This document shows, piece after piece, positions 11,786 through 22,738 of a DNA stretch of 64,000 nucleotides (position 1 is its first letter; each line of letters begins with the position of its first letter). The translations under genes and the position numbers were made by a program. This stretch comes from Carnegiea gigantea (Eukaryota > Streptophyta > Magnoliopsida > Caryophyllales > Cactaceae): NCBI GenBank assembly GCA_029747015.1, contig JAKOGI010000002.1, forward strand, positions 1,717,001-1,781,000, read 5' to 3'. The notes under the pieces were generated by a model, which saw only the letters and a list, made by a program, of their open reading frames with translations, searched no databases and was not told where the DNA came from.

Positions 11786-14670
11786 TCAAGTCATTAGGAA
11801 ACCTCCAATTGGCTCGTCAAAGCCGGAAGGAATCTCAAATTCCGTTCCAGAACCATTCATACTTTCCTCTAATGCATCCTGCAAAAAAAAAGACAAATGA
11901 TATAAATGAAACACTTTTCCCCCCCTACTTGTTCAGTGGCACAAAGTTGAAGTAGAATATTTCTCATGTTTTCTGTGGAAAAGACCTAAATGAAGAGCAG
12001 CTGGTCAATGGTGGGAATGTCTTATCTGACAGAGCAAAGACCAGAGTGCCAAGCACATAAACATAGTCAAATGTCCAAAAGAGACTGGTTTCATGAGAAG
12101 GCCTTTCTACATAAAAGCTACGTCACGCAACAAGAACATGCCTTTGTTATAGAATAATCAAACTATGACCAAAAGCTGTACAGACAAATATTTGAGGGAG
12201 ATGAGACTTGGGTTATCCTGAACTTCCCCTTCAACATGCAATCATACAGAGCACTGGTGTGTTTAGATTGGTTCGTGCCCTGTTCCTGCCTCTGAGGCAG
12301 CCACACAGTTTACTGCTGTTCACCTCTATCAACACAAACACTGACCACTGTATTTCACTCAATAGAAGAGATAGGTGCTCAGAGGCAACCACAGCATCTA
12401 GCCCCTGAGGGTAAAGCAAATTTCATCTCCAATACCTAGCTTGTATTACCTAGACATCGATAATAACTTCAATTATTTAGAAGTTTCCAATTATTTTCCA
12501 TCATTTAGAAGTTTCCAGTTCTGCGGATTATGTCAGTTTCTTCCATATCACAATCTCACCCACAATTGTCCTCCAATTTTTGGTCTTTGGGCCTCTGTTA
12601 TCAGAGTTAAGTTACTATTGGCCCATAAAAGGGTACAGTTCTCCCATCATAGATTTTCTTAATTCACAAGACTCGAACCCGATGTCTTGCTTAAGGGGAA
12701 CCAATGCCGAACCACTTGAACCAACCTGTGTTTTATCATCACATATTTTCTCCATTCACAATTATCTCCCAGCTCATTTTCTTGATTTAATATTAGTTGT
12801 GTTTTACCATCTCCAATGCTACTACTATCTAATTGCTCCATTTAAGTGTTCATCAGACCATCACTATCGGGTACGGAGAATGCTCACTTTCTTTTTGTAA
12901 TCCTCCGGTTGACAAGGGACCATGATTTCTCAAGCATTGCATATATCCCAAGTTTGCAAGTTTAAAACATGACATTTCATAAAGCTAGCATTAGGTCAAA
13001 CCCCGCACTACCTGTTCAGTGAGATTGATGGAGGAATTTCGAAGGGAGATCACACAGTCATTTGTGATGGCTTCATCATCTTCCATCAGATCCTGTAGAA
13101 TAAAAAGATACCAGATCACTTGCTGCTGCACTTCCTTTCGCTAGAGCTCTTTGGGGTCTAGCCTGGAGCTGCTTGGGTGTTTCTTAGGTTGTGTGTAACT
13201 CTGTTAGGAATCACCTTTTTGCTTGGGAAGGGCTTCTTTGGTAGGAAGGCTAAGAAAAAGATTGTAATGTTTCTCCCACATGCGATTTTTTGGAGCATTT
13301 GGTATGAAAAAAACAGGACGGTCTTTGAGGGGGTGGAGTTGCCTCTTCGGTGCTTCAAAGACAATTTCATTAAGACTCTTTATTTTTGCGATGGTGGGAA
13401 CTTTTCTTATTCCTCTCTTGATCTTGCAGATTTTGTGGATAGATTCCACATTGTAGGATGCTTACTTTTTGTTCATATATTTTTTAATATATCTCTTTCC
13501 CTTATCCCAACCAAAAAAAAAAAAAAAAAAGAAGATACCAGATGCTTGAGAAAACACAAGATCGAACAGATAATCTGAATAATCCATGATCTCTTTCATA
13601 AAATAATAAGTAATACAGAAATAAAACATAAGATCAGAACTGGAACTGAGAGTTCATTTCAGATTTATCAACTAACAACCAACCTATCAGCCTCTTTTGT
13701 CTACTCATGTCGTTAATATTTCAAGTGTACAGTGCGCACTGGAAGTTTGAACAAATAAAAGGCAAGTTTCCTGGGATTCAGGGCATATCATGGTTGCAAC
13801 CTTGTCAATCAATAGTGGAAAAGATCACTTCTTCCCAACCTAGGCCTCTTCCTTGTGAATATGATGCACAAAACAGTGTGTTTAATGAATTTGCCATAAG
13901 TTGATTCAACTAAGTTCCCAAAGGAAGCATTCACCTCACCACCGGTGGGTGGCTGCATAATTAAAAATATAATCAAAGTCGTAGCCAGATTTGAGCAACT
14001 GACCAAGAGTTTAATCAGTTTCGGAGAATTAAAGGGCTTCATTGCAAGTGAAATTACTAACCAAATGCTCTATATTTCCTATCATGTTTCAAGTCAGTTG
14101 AGAAGCCACAAACTAAACGAAAAAGTCAAGATCATCAAGGGGGAAATTTCCAGAATGATAGTCCATGCAATTGCTAGGACTTTAGGAAGTTGTACCTGCT
14201 CGTTCTCTCTTGTGGAGGTGTTGTCTGATTCAGAAGGTAAAGGCTTTGAATCCTCTGGGCTTCCCTGTACAAGCATCAAAGTGAATCATGAGAGCCTTGC
14301 ATGAAGTTCCAACTTGGAATGGCTTCCCTGCAAGCATAGCATTCCAGAATGGCCACCCCCACGAGGAGACCACAAAAGGGCAATTATATGTCATGACCCT
14401 AATAACATTTCCTCATTATTACCTTGGTTATGTACTTTCCTATTGTAAACCTGAGGTTGATTGCAGTTGATTATACTGATGCTGGAATTATTGCTGCTAT
14501 TTTTTTTTGGATAGGGAAAAATTATTGCTGCTATTAAAATGAAGGAACCGACAAAAGTGGAATTTCACCATCTTTACAAATGGTGTTTCAGCCATAGATG
14601 CAAAATAGACATAAGAATTGGCCTACATGCAAAAAGGCATGCACAAGAGAAATCTCAGATTGCTCAAGCA

Positions 14671-14714
<44 letters not shown>

Positions 14715-17351
14715 CAAAAGGAAGAAGGGAAGCAATATGTTAATAACATTTCCCACATTAACTGTGCATCTTCATGGCTAGAAGAATTTTCGTGCTCCAT
14801 GGTTAAAGGCTTTTCATCAATTGGAGTGTCCTGAAAATACAATACCAAAAAAGTTTAAGATGTGAAATCCCTCTGAATACAGAAAGGGCCCCTCCTATAC
14901 AGAATTGCAGCTCAAAGAAAGTGGTCTTACAAAGCAAAGGGGATCCAAACCATGCCTCATGTCGCTCCTAACAGTTTTTTTAAATTTATTTTTATTTTTT
15001 TAGGGGACATGGTTTCCGGAGGGGTGGTGGAGGAAATCAACAACGTTGTTCTATACATTATTGTACTGATAGTATTTGTCATATTCAAAGCATCTCTTTA
15101 TGGTACTCCTTTCACATCTCGGAAAAAGTAGAAGCTGCAACTTACATACCAGACCACTCTGAAATGGTGTAATCCTCCCAGGCTTGGTAAGATCTCTTAA
15201 TGTCCCCTGAACGAGAAGTACAAATAGGTCTTAGATTGCAGCTCCCTTGTTAACAATAGCACAAAACATAAGCCAATTAAAGGTTGAGAAAATCCACCTT
15301 GTTCGCCCACATGAGGCCACAAGCATTGCAAAGAGTTCTTGGGCCAGCTGGCCCCCGACGCATGGCTGGTGTAGATTTCTCGCTGATCCCACAATGCTGA
15401 CAACTGCGCAGTCTGTTTGGAAAAACATTTATTTTGGTTTTTTTGGGGGGGGGGGATAAACCAAATTATACGAAAAATTGGAACACATCCCCTTTTGATA
15501 GCTTAGCACTTGTCCACGTTCCAAACAAAGGTATGCAAGACCAAGCCTTCAACTTACACACATTCTAAAGGTGGTGCTCCATCATTAGGATGCCAGTTCA
15601 CAGGAGAAACTTGGTGATGATCCTTCACTGACACAAATTGCCCATTTTTGCGATTCGTCCTAGCAACACATCATCATTACACTTGGTTCAGCATATGATC
15701 AGAATTGAACATTCAAAACATGCTCCGGAGAAAGAGCAAACAACTTTGCTCAATCATTGTAATTAGCGCGATCAGAAAGTTGTGGAGTCTATTTCCAAGG
15801 AGGAGGCAGGTGGGCATTACGAATTTATGGTGGAAGGTCCTAAGACATCAAGTTCAAGATAGCTTTCCCTTTTTTTCCCGGATGATTGGTAAGCTGATAA
15901 GCTCCACAGAAGCTGAAAAAACAATACAGCAAAAAGCCCAAGAGATGACTATGATGAGATCATCTAACTGCCTCTTATGGGCTAAAATAAAAGAAACCAC
16001 CCAATATATAAAAAACACAAAAAGAAACCACCCAAATATGACTCAAACGCTGCTAAACTGGACAACTATAAGCAATCCACCCGCAATTTACGAAACCGCT
16101 CAATAAGAAAGCACCTCAGAGAGCACACATTAAGAGTGTATTGCATCGTCAAATTAGATACATGCGCCCTCCCTATTCAAGGTAGCTTTCGTAGTGTGCT
16201 TAAACACAATATATCCAATTTTGGGAAAATGTCCAAGATGTTGTCAAATATGACTGTTTCTTTTGGTCCTGATGGTTTACGGTGCTATAGCATTTTGAAA
16301 AGCAAGACAATACCTCTGAGCAACTTCTTTTCGGCATGTATAACGAATTTTCTTCTCAAAACATCTATCTTTCCGCTTTTCCCGAAATCTAACCAAAGAC
16401 GCAATTCTGTGTGAAACATTTGAGCCACATGAAGGATCATGTAATGTCTGCATCATTAACACAACTCAGGTCATAACACAAAAAACTATCAGCCTGACAT
16501 TTGTTTAGTTCAAGAGCCCGCTGCTTCAATTATACCATATTATGTTGTTGGATCAGAAACTCTGACGTAGGTACGCAAGTCGATGTATCACGCCCTCCCA
16601 AAAGCAACAACACCGCTTGAACCTATCCAACCACAATATCACAACACAGCCAAACAATCAAGCATTTGCATACCCCCAAGCCTTACACGACAAAACACCT
16701 GAAGATTACAGTTCAAACCTCTGGAATAATCACATTGATCCCTTCCAATGTATACAAATTGAGACACATTTTTTGCTTAACCTGGTACAGTGCTACAATG
16801 TAGGCTTCTAAATCAAAACAAACCATAATCGTACTTTGGGCTTTCTTCATCTTTGAACAGCCAATGAAGGGAACTTGAGCTTTTTAAAAAAAAAAAAAAA
16901 AAGAAACCCTTTCTAAAGGGCTAATTTATACCTTATTGCATGTATGGCTACTGAACTTCTACCCAAATACTCAATATCCGCTTAGAAGCTCCAATGTACT
17001 CCCTATACAATCGAAATGCCAAAAAGTACATAGAAACCACACAATGTTTTTTTTTAAAAAAAAAAAATTTGAAGTACAGAAGTCAAGGGCAGAAACTCAG
17101 AGGAGTGAAGAAACAACCTTGTCGCGAGTGACAGCAGGGAAGACATAGACTTGACCTTCGAAAGCAAGGGTGAGCTCACTACCACTTGTTCTTCTACTTG
17201 AAGAAGAAGCAGACCACAGATTGCTGGGAATCGCCGGACTCACGTGCTCATTCTCACCACCACCGCCAAACTCGAAGGTGTCGAAACCCTCGTCCTCCTC
17301 CACATCGGCCAGCTGAAGGTGATCCTCACGGCGGCGCCTCACTACCTGCAT
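11786..17351 (-). CDS. GATA transcription factor with TIFY and CCT domains (ZIM/ZML type)
   Basis: Nuclear DNA-binding protein. Exons in reading order: 17351-17118, 16622-16536, 16447-16314, 15659-15558, 15412-15298, 15206-15150, 14830 to about 14762, 14264-14196, 13092-13012, 11878-11786; about 346 residues. Exon 1 is acidic, then the TIFY region ([15 protein letters not shown]) running into exon 2 ([12 protein letters not shown]). Exon 3 encodes the CCT domain ([20 protein letters not shown]). Exon 5 has a GATA finger C-X2-C-X20-C-X2-C (CQHCG to CNACG). Exons 7-9 are short acidic cassettes and the end is [16 protein letters not shown]. The start is the first ATG in frame; a minimal three-codon upstream ORF (ATG CTT TGA) overlaps just before it. 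Oddity: exon 7 lacks a donor that keeps frame with the main exon 8 acceptor (see findings). The introns host a LINE and smaller insertions. Confidence 0.93.
13117..13531 (+). mobile_element. 5'-truncated L1-type LINE, 3' end only
   Basis: Translation of 13177-13500 gives the far C-terminal tail of a plant LINE polyprotein ([16 protein letters not shown], then DNFIKTLYF and [12 protein letters not shown]). It ends in a run of about 18 A. A 12-bp target duplication, AAGATACCAGAT, lies at 13105-13116 and 13532-13543. It sits in the last intron of the GATA gene, antisense to that gene. It is not a functional gene. Confidence 0.9.
14502..14519 (-). mobile_element. 18-bp LINE-tail micro-insertion with 16-bp target duplication
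   Basis: AATTATTGCTGCTATT occurs at 14486-14501 and 14520-14535, perfectly repeated. The 18 bases between read on the minus strand as TTTCCCTATCCAAAAAAA. That matches the 3' end of the LINE at 58997-59278 (CCTTATCCAAAAAAAC). It looks like an insertion truncated almost to the poly(A) tail, in a GATA intron. Confidence 0.7.
14675..14704. repeat. (AG)15 microsatellite
   Basis: About 15 AG units, continued after one interruption by AAAGAGAGAG. It lies just beyond exon 7 of the GATA gene. On that gene's strand it is a CT-rich tract downstream of the abnormal donor region. Confidence 0.95.
15438..15455. repeat. Composite homopolymer T7-G11
   Basis: Seven T followed directly by eleven G, ending just 25 bases outside GATA exon 5 (which begins at 15412 on the minus strand). 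On the gene's strand it reads C11-A7 immediately upstream of the acceptor, in the place of the polypyrimidine tract. Confidence 0.9.
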
Positions 17352-18457
17352 TGTCAAAGCATCAAAACCACAGCCACTGCCTAAACCCTAACCTTTGCTT
17401 TTTCTCTCTCCAACTCCAATGCAGAGAAGATTGCCACGCGGAGGAGAGGAAGGGGAGGGGGTAGTGGTGGGGATGCCCTAAAAATGGATTAAAATTTGAT
17501 TAGATTTTGTTGCGGAGTGGAGGAGACCCACCCGCCCGTATTTGCCATTCAGGTTTCTCAAGACCCAAGAGACAAACAAAAGGTTTGACCTTTATTGACT
17601 AAGTATTTGACTGCTTTGTCTTCAGAGTCAAGGCGGCTGAAAGCTTTGCCATTTGCAATAACTTCACGATTTCACGCTCAATTCGGAGTCTCCGCACTTT
17701 TGCACGCTGTGCTCCCCCATGGGCCATGTTTAAGGAAAAAAATAAAAATTGACCCCTTATTTTTAAAATTAAAAATTAAAAAATCAAAAAATTACAGACT
17801 ACAAATTACAAAAAATTGAACCATTACTTTAAAAAACAAAGTGAAAAATTAAAAATTAAGGTCTCTTGTAATCAGTCTTTCTATGGGCGGGAATGCCAGT
17901 AGATGTAAGATTGCCTACATCTGGATCTCCCTATATTCTGCGAAAACGGGACCTACATTGGGAGGTGGTGTTGTTGTATTGTTGTAAAATTAAAAATTAC
18001 ATTGAACATTTAGGTAATTGTATCCCCCCAATTACTGTTTAAAATGTTGTATTTTGTTTATTTTTTTTCCTCTTTTATTAAAGTTATAGATATATCTTCA
18101 TAGTTCTCTTGCAAGATAATACAGGTTATGGAGAGTTTATCATTCTTTACGAGAATACATGAGTTTGGTTACATACAACCACTACTTAGTTGGATGCATA
18201 TGTAGTGCAGATATTATATTTTTCAATGTTCATTGCATTTCATTCAATTCATTGTTTTATTATTAGTACCATAGTCATTTATCACTATACACGATTATAG
18301 ATAAATATATAGGTAAACCATGAGAATTTATTGTTGGGCCTTCACGCCACCATGATGTAGGAGTTTCTATCACTCTTATTGGGTTATTGGGAGGAAGAAA
18401 TTCACTACTTACGAAACACTAGTGTTCAATATATCAGATAGACGGCGTGTAAATATA
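17352..18457. other. GATA gene 5' region and AT-rich spacer
   Basis: The first 150 bases are the 5' leader and probable promoter side of the GATA gene, with CT-rich stretches near 17403-17412. The rest is AT-rich with homopolymer runs. I see no gene in it. The copia element begins at 18458. Confidence 0.6.
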
Positions 18458-18692
18458 TGTTGAATAAGTCTTAGATTATTTCTATAAAGACCTATTCTCC
18501 AGGGTTAGAACAGGTCAATTTCTGTTTGCTATTTTCTTGTTATTAGTGGAGCTAGTTGAGTCATTAGTGGAGTCGTGTCCTTTATTTTCGTTTTTAGTTT
18601 CTCATGTATTTCCTATAAAAGGCATTGGAACCTGTGAATAAAGATAGATCATTCTGGTGCATTTGCTAAGTCTCTGAAACTTACAGCTTACA
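18458..18692 (+). repeat. 5' LTR of the copia element
   Basis: 235 bp, TG...CA. Contains a TATAAAA box at 18614-18620 and an AATAAA signal about 25 bases further on, consistent with promoter and polyadenylation functions. Confidence 0.97.
18614..18620 (+). promoter_or_regulatory. TATA box in the 5' LTR
   Basis: TATAAAA in a CT-rich context. The corresponding 3' LTR site (22895-22901) is TATCAAA. This is the only base that differs between the two LTRs. Confidence 0.7.
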
Positions 18693-18695
18693 TTT

Positions 18696-18707
18696 TGGTA
18701 TCAGAGC
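18696..18707 (+). other. Primer-binding site (initiator tRNA-Met type)
   Basis: TGGTATCAGAGC lies three bases after the 5' LTR end. It is the usual minus-strand primer site of plant copia elements. Confidence 0.9.
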
Positions 18708-18740
18708 CAAAGCAAAACAAAGTGATCCAAAAGAGAGAAG

Positions 18741-21038
18741 ATGAGCGACGACAAAACACTCACCAAGATTCCACAGTTTGATTGTCACTATGACCATTGG
18801 AGTGAACTTATGGAAAACCTCTTGCGTGCCAAGGGTTTGTGGAGTCTAGTGGAAGAGGGTTACACCGAACCGGCAGAGGGAATCGAAATGACTGCAGCGC
18901 AGGAAAGGAATCTTGAGGAGCTCAAGATGAAGGACCATCAAGTGAAGCACTACCTGTTTCAGGCAATTGACCGGGTTGTGTTTGAACAGATCTTGAATCG
19001 CAAAACATCCAAGATCATTTGGGATTCAATGAAGAGAAAGTTTGGAGGCAACGAAAGGGTGAAGCGGTCTCTTCTCCAAACCTTAAGAACAGATTTTGAG
19101 GTTCTTCAAATGAAGAATGAGGAGAACATCGATGAATACTTTGGAAGAGTAATGTCTGTCTCCAACAAGATGAGAAGCAACGGAGAAGACATGTCAGATT
19201 CAAAGATTGTTGAGAAAATACTTCGAACTCTGACTGACAAGTTCACAAATGTGGTGGTGTCCATCGAGGAATCAAAAGACACAGAAAAGATGACGATTGA
19301 CGAACTGCAAAGCTCTCTGTCTGTACATGAAAAGAAATTCAAAAGGATCAGTCATGCAGAAGATGATCAAGCTCTCCATGTCAGAGACAGAGGCAGAGGG
19401 TCATACAGAGGACGAGGCAGGGGCAGAGGACGCTCATTCAACAAAGCAACAATCGAGTGTTACAACTGCCACAACCTTGGACATTTTCAATATGAATGTC
19501 CAAATAGGAACGATGGAGCACATTTTGCAGAGATCGAAGAAAATGATGAAGTTCTTCTCATGGCGTATGTGGAACTTCAAGGTACTAGAAGAGGAGATGT
19601 GTGGTTCGTGGACTCTGGATGTTCAAACCATATGTGTGGAGAAAGAGATATGTTCTCAAGCTTGGACACTAGCTTCACACATAATGTCAAGCTTGGGAAC
19701 AATCACAAACTGATGGTTGGTGGGAAAGGAGTGGTGAAAATAGTGCTTAAGGGAATAAGCTATGTGGTCAACGATGTGTATTATATTCCGGAATTGAAGA
19801 ATAACCTGCTAAGCGTTGGACAACTTCAAAAAAGGGGTTTAGACGTACTATTCAAAGGAGGAGATCGAAACACATGCAGCATCTTTCATCCCTCAAGAGG
19901 AAAAATTGCAGAATCTGTTATGAGTGCAAATAGAATGTTTATCCTGCTGGGTGAACCACATGACAAAACAAAGGAGGAGAAATGTCTGCAGGTTAATATC
20001 TCAGACAAGGCAGAGTTGTGGCACCATCGATATGGGCATCTCAGCTACAAGGGACTTCACACATTATGCACTAAAGAGATGGTTGTGGGTTTGCCTGAAA
20101 TTGGAGATGTGAAAACCACCTGTGAGGCGTGTGTCAAAGGGAAACACCATCGTCTTCCATTTTCGAAGCAGAGCAAGTGGAGAGCCACTGAAAGACTGCA
20201 GCTTATCCACTATGATATCTGTGGTCCGATGAATCCACCATCAAACAGTCAAATAAGGTACTTGCTAAGCTTTATTGACGATTTCTCGAGAAAGACATGG
20301 ATATATTTTTTGCTAGAAAAATCAGAAGCATTTCATCAGTTCAAGACATTCAAAGCGCTTGCGGAGAAGCAAACTGGATTGTTCATCAAATGTCTGAGAA
20401 CGGATAGAGGAGGAGAATACAACTCAAATGCGTTCAAGGAATTCTGTAGAGAGCATGGAATCAAAAGACAGCTGACCACCGCCTTCACGCCTCAGCAAAA
20501 TGGCGTTGCAGAACGCAAAAACCGCACAATCATGAACATGGTGAGAGCAGTGTTATTAGAGAAGGAGGTACCAAAAACTTTCAGGCCAGATGCTGTGCAA
20601 TGGGTGAATCACATTCTTAACAGATCTCCTATACTCATTGTAAAAGATATGACCCCGGAAGAGGCATGGAGTGGAAGAAAGCCATCAGTCGAACACTTTA
20701 GAGTTTTTGGATGTATCAGATATGTTCATATCCCTGATGTTAAAAGAAGCAAGCTTGATAACAAAAGCGTGAAGTGTGTTCTGTTAGGTTTCAGCAGTGA
20801 ATCCAAGGCCTTTAAGATGTTCGATCCTGTGGAGAAAAAGGTTCACATCAGCCGAGATGTGATATTTGAGGAAGATAAGAAGTGGAATTGGGAAGATGTT
20901 GGTTATTCTGGTAAAGAAAGCATTGAACTTGAGTGGGAAATGATTATGAAAATGTTGAGAATGCAGAGGAAACGGAAGAAGCAGAAGAATACACTGATGA
21001 CGTTCCTTCACCAAACAATCCACCAACTGGAGAAATGA
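18741..21038 (+). CDS. Copia gag-protease-integrase reading frame (ends at a frameshift)
   Basis: A 765-residue frame. The N-terminal gag region (residues 1-230) is followed by an arginine/glycine-rich stretch and a CCHC zinc knuckle (CYNCHNLGHFQYEC, from residue 240). The aspartic protease DSG is at residue 291. The integrase HHCC zinc-binding region (HHRYGH, then CEAC) leads into the catalytic core (YDICGPM, IDDFSRKTW, PQQNGVAERKN). The frame should continue into reverse transcriptase. Instead it leaves the correct frame near 20930 and the last roughly 35 residues are out-of-frame, basic and meaningless. The ATG at 18741 lies 48 bases after the LTR end. Confidence 0.95.
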   Translation: MSDDKTLTKIPQFDCHYDHWSELMENLLRAKGLWSLVEEGYTEPAEGIEMTAAQERNLEELKMKDHQVKHYLFQAIDRVVFEQILNRKTSKIIWDSMKRKFGGNERVKRSLLQTLRTDFEVLQMKNEENIDEYFGRVMSVSNKMRSNGEDMSDSKIVEKILRTLTDKFTNVVVSIEESKDTEKMTIDELQSSLSVHEKKFKRISHAEDDQALHVRDRGRGSYRGRGRGRGRSFNKATIECYNCHNLGHFQYECPNRNDGAHFAEIEENDEVLLMAYVELQGTRRGDVWFVDSGCSNHMCGERDMFSSLDTSFTHNVKLGNNHKLMVGGKGVVKIVLKGISYVVNDVYYIPELKNNLLSVGQLQKRGLDVLFKGGDRNTCSIFHPSRGKIAESVMSANRMFILLGEPHDKTKEEKCLQVNISDKAELWHHRYGHLSYKGLHTLCTKEMVVGLPEIGDVKTTCEACVKGKHHRLPFSKQSKWRATERLQLIHYDICGPMNPPSNSQIRYLLSFIDDFSRKTWIYFLLEKSEAFHQFKTFKALAEKQTGLFIKCLRTDRGGEYNSNAFKEFCREHGIKRQLTTAFTPQQNGVAERKNRTIMNMVRAVLLEKEVPKTFRPDAVQWVNHILNRSPILIVKDMTPEEAWSGRKPSVEHFRVFGCIRYVHIPDVKRSKLDNKSVKCVLLGFSSESKAFKMFDPVEKKVHISRDVIFEEDKKWNWEDVGYSGKESIELEWEMIMKMLRMQRKRKKQKNTLMTFLHQTIHQLEK

Positions 21039-22705
21039 CAACAACAACGGGCAGGGTGAGAAAACCACCAATCTGGTCTGCAGATTTTGTCACAGGAGAA
21101 GGACTATCAGATATAGAGGAAGAAGCAAACATGGCTAGAGTCGTGATTGAAACTCTAGCTTTCATGGTCATATCAGATCCGACCAGTTTTCAAGAAGCCA
21201 TAAGGCATCAGAAATGGAAACAAGCGATGGATGCTGAGATACAGTCCATCGAACGAAATCACACGTGGTCGCTGACTGCACTTCCTGTTGGAGCCAAGGC
21301 TATTGGGGTTAAATGGATTTACAAGACCAAATTAAATGAACTAGGAGAGGTAGACAAGTTCAAAGCTCGACTGGTTGTAAAAGGGTATGCTCAAGAGTAC
21401 GGAGTAGATTACACAGAGGTATTCGCACCGGTGGCTCGAATGGATACAGTGAGGATGATCATTGCTGTAGCAGCACAAAGAGGATGGGGAATCTATCAGC
21501 TTGATGTCAAATCTGCCTTTCTACATGGTGAGCTGAAGGAAGATGTATTTGTAGAACAACCACAAGGTTATGAAGTAGCAGGGAAGAAGGACATGGTTTA
21601 TAAGCTGCATAAGGCTCTTTACGGACTAAAGCAAGCACCCAGAGCTTGGTTCAGTCGCATTGAGGCTTATATCGTCAAGGAAGGGTTTGTAAGCAGCTCT
21701 AGTGAACAAACATTATTCATCAAACAAAAGGGAGGTAAAATCCTAATTGTGAGCATTTATGTTGATGATCTATTGTTCACTAGCAATGATGAGGAGTTGT
21801 TGAATGAATTTAAGCGCTCCATGAAGGATGAATTCGACATGACTGATTTGGGAAATATGAGATATTTTCTTGGCATTGAAGTGATGCAGAAGGATGATGG
21901 CATCTTTATATGTCAAAGAAAATATGCTGCTGAGTTGATCGAGAGGTTTGGGATGCAAAATTACAACTCTGTTTGCAATCCGATAGTTCCTGGACAGAAG
22001 GTTGGCCGAGATGAAGCTGGTGTGAAGGTCGACTCAACGCTATATAAGCAAATGGTGGGCAGCTTAATGTATCTCACAGCCACACGACCTGACTTGATGT
22101 TTGTGGTAAGTCTTATTAGTCGTTTTATGGCAAATCCTACTGAGTTGCACTTTGATACTGCAAAAAGAATTATGAGGTACTTGAAGGGAACTCTGGGATT
22201 TGGGATATGGTGTCAACGTGAAGGGAAGCATGAACTCTTAGGCTACACCGACAGTGATTATGCGGGAGATGTGGATGACAGTAGGAGTACTTCAGGCTAT
22301 GTTTTCTTAATGAGTGGAGGAGCTGTGGCATGGTCATCAAGGAAGCAACCAATTGTCACTCTGTCAACTACTGAAGCAGAGTATGTAGCAGCAGCTGCAT
22401 GTGCCTGTCAAGCCATTTGGATGAAAAGGATATTGAAAGAAATTGGGCATGAACAAAATGAAGAAATGGTTCTGTTTTGCGACAACACGTCCACTATCAA
22501 GTTGTCAAAAAATGCAGTCATGCACGGAAAGTCAAAGCACATAAGGGTTCGATACCATTTTCTCAGAGAATTGACAAAGGAAGGTGTCGTTAAATTGGTC
22601 TATTGCAGCACCGAGGAACAGCTGGCCGACATAATGACAAAGCCTTTGAAGATGGCATCATTTCAAAGGATCAGAGAAGCATTTGGGATGAGTATTGTGA
22701 ACTGA
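20933..22705 (+). CDS. Copia reverse transcriptase-RNase H reading frame
   Basis: A 590-residue frame that continues the polyprotein after the frameshift. It starts in an acidic linker between integrase and reverse transcriptase. Reverse transcriptase motifs include WIYKTK, FLHGELKEDVFVEQPQGY and the catalytic YVDD at residue 276. RNase H follows (GYTDSDYAGD, STSGYVF, STTEAEYVAA). The end matches the usual copia C-terminus (LADIMTKPL). The ATG at its start is not a natural initiation site. A single inserted or lost base near 20926-20940 separates it from the upstream frame. Confidence 0.93.
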   Translation: MGNDYENVENAEETEEAEEYTDDVPSPNNPPTGEMTTTTGRVRKPPIWSADFVTGEGLSDIEEEANMARVVIETLAFMVISDPTSFQEAIRHQKWKQAMDAEIQSIERNHTWSLTALPVGAKAIGVKWIYKTKLNELGEVDKFKARLVVKGYAQEYGVDYTEVFAPVARMDTVRMIIAVAAQRGWGIYQLDVKSAFLHGELKEDVFVEQPQGYEVAGKKDMVYKLHKALYGLKQAPRAWFSRIEAYIVKEGFVSSSSEQTLFIKQKGGKILIVSIYVDDLLFTSNDEELLNEFKRSMKDEFDMTDLGNMRYFLGIEVMQKDDGIFICQRKYAAELIERFGMQNYNSVCNPIVPGQKVGRDEAGVKVDSTLYKQMVGSLMYLTATRPDLMFVVSLISRFMANPTELHFDTAKRIMRYLKGTLGFGIWCQREGKHELLGYTDSDYAGDVDDSRSTSGYVFLMSGGAVAWSSRKQPIVTLSTTEAEYVAAAACACQAIWMKRILKEIGHEQNEEMVLFCDNTSTIKLSKNAVMHGKSKHIRVRYHFLRELTKEGVVKLVYCSTEEQLADIMTKPLKMASFQRIREAFGMSIVN

Positions 22706-22727
22706 AACTCTTGATCGAGTTCAGTTC

Positions 22728-22738
22728 AAGGGAGGGAG
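22728..22738 (+). other. Polypurine tract of the copia element
   Basis: AAGGGAGGGAG directly upstream of the 3' LTR; plus-strand priming site. Confidence 0.85.

Noticed and set aside
15705..16106. A 133-codon plus-strand open frame within a GATA intron.
   Set aside because: Composition is like intron sequence and it matches no family I know; both flanking exons are on the other strand.
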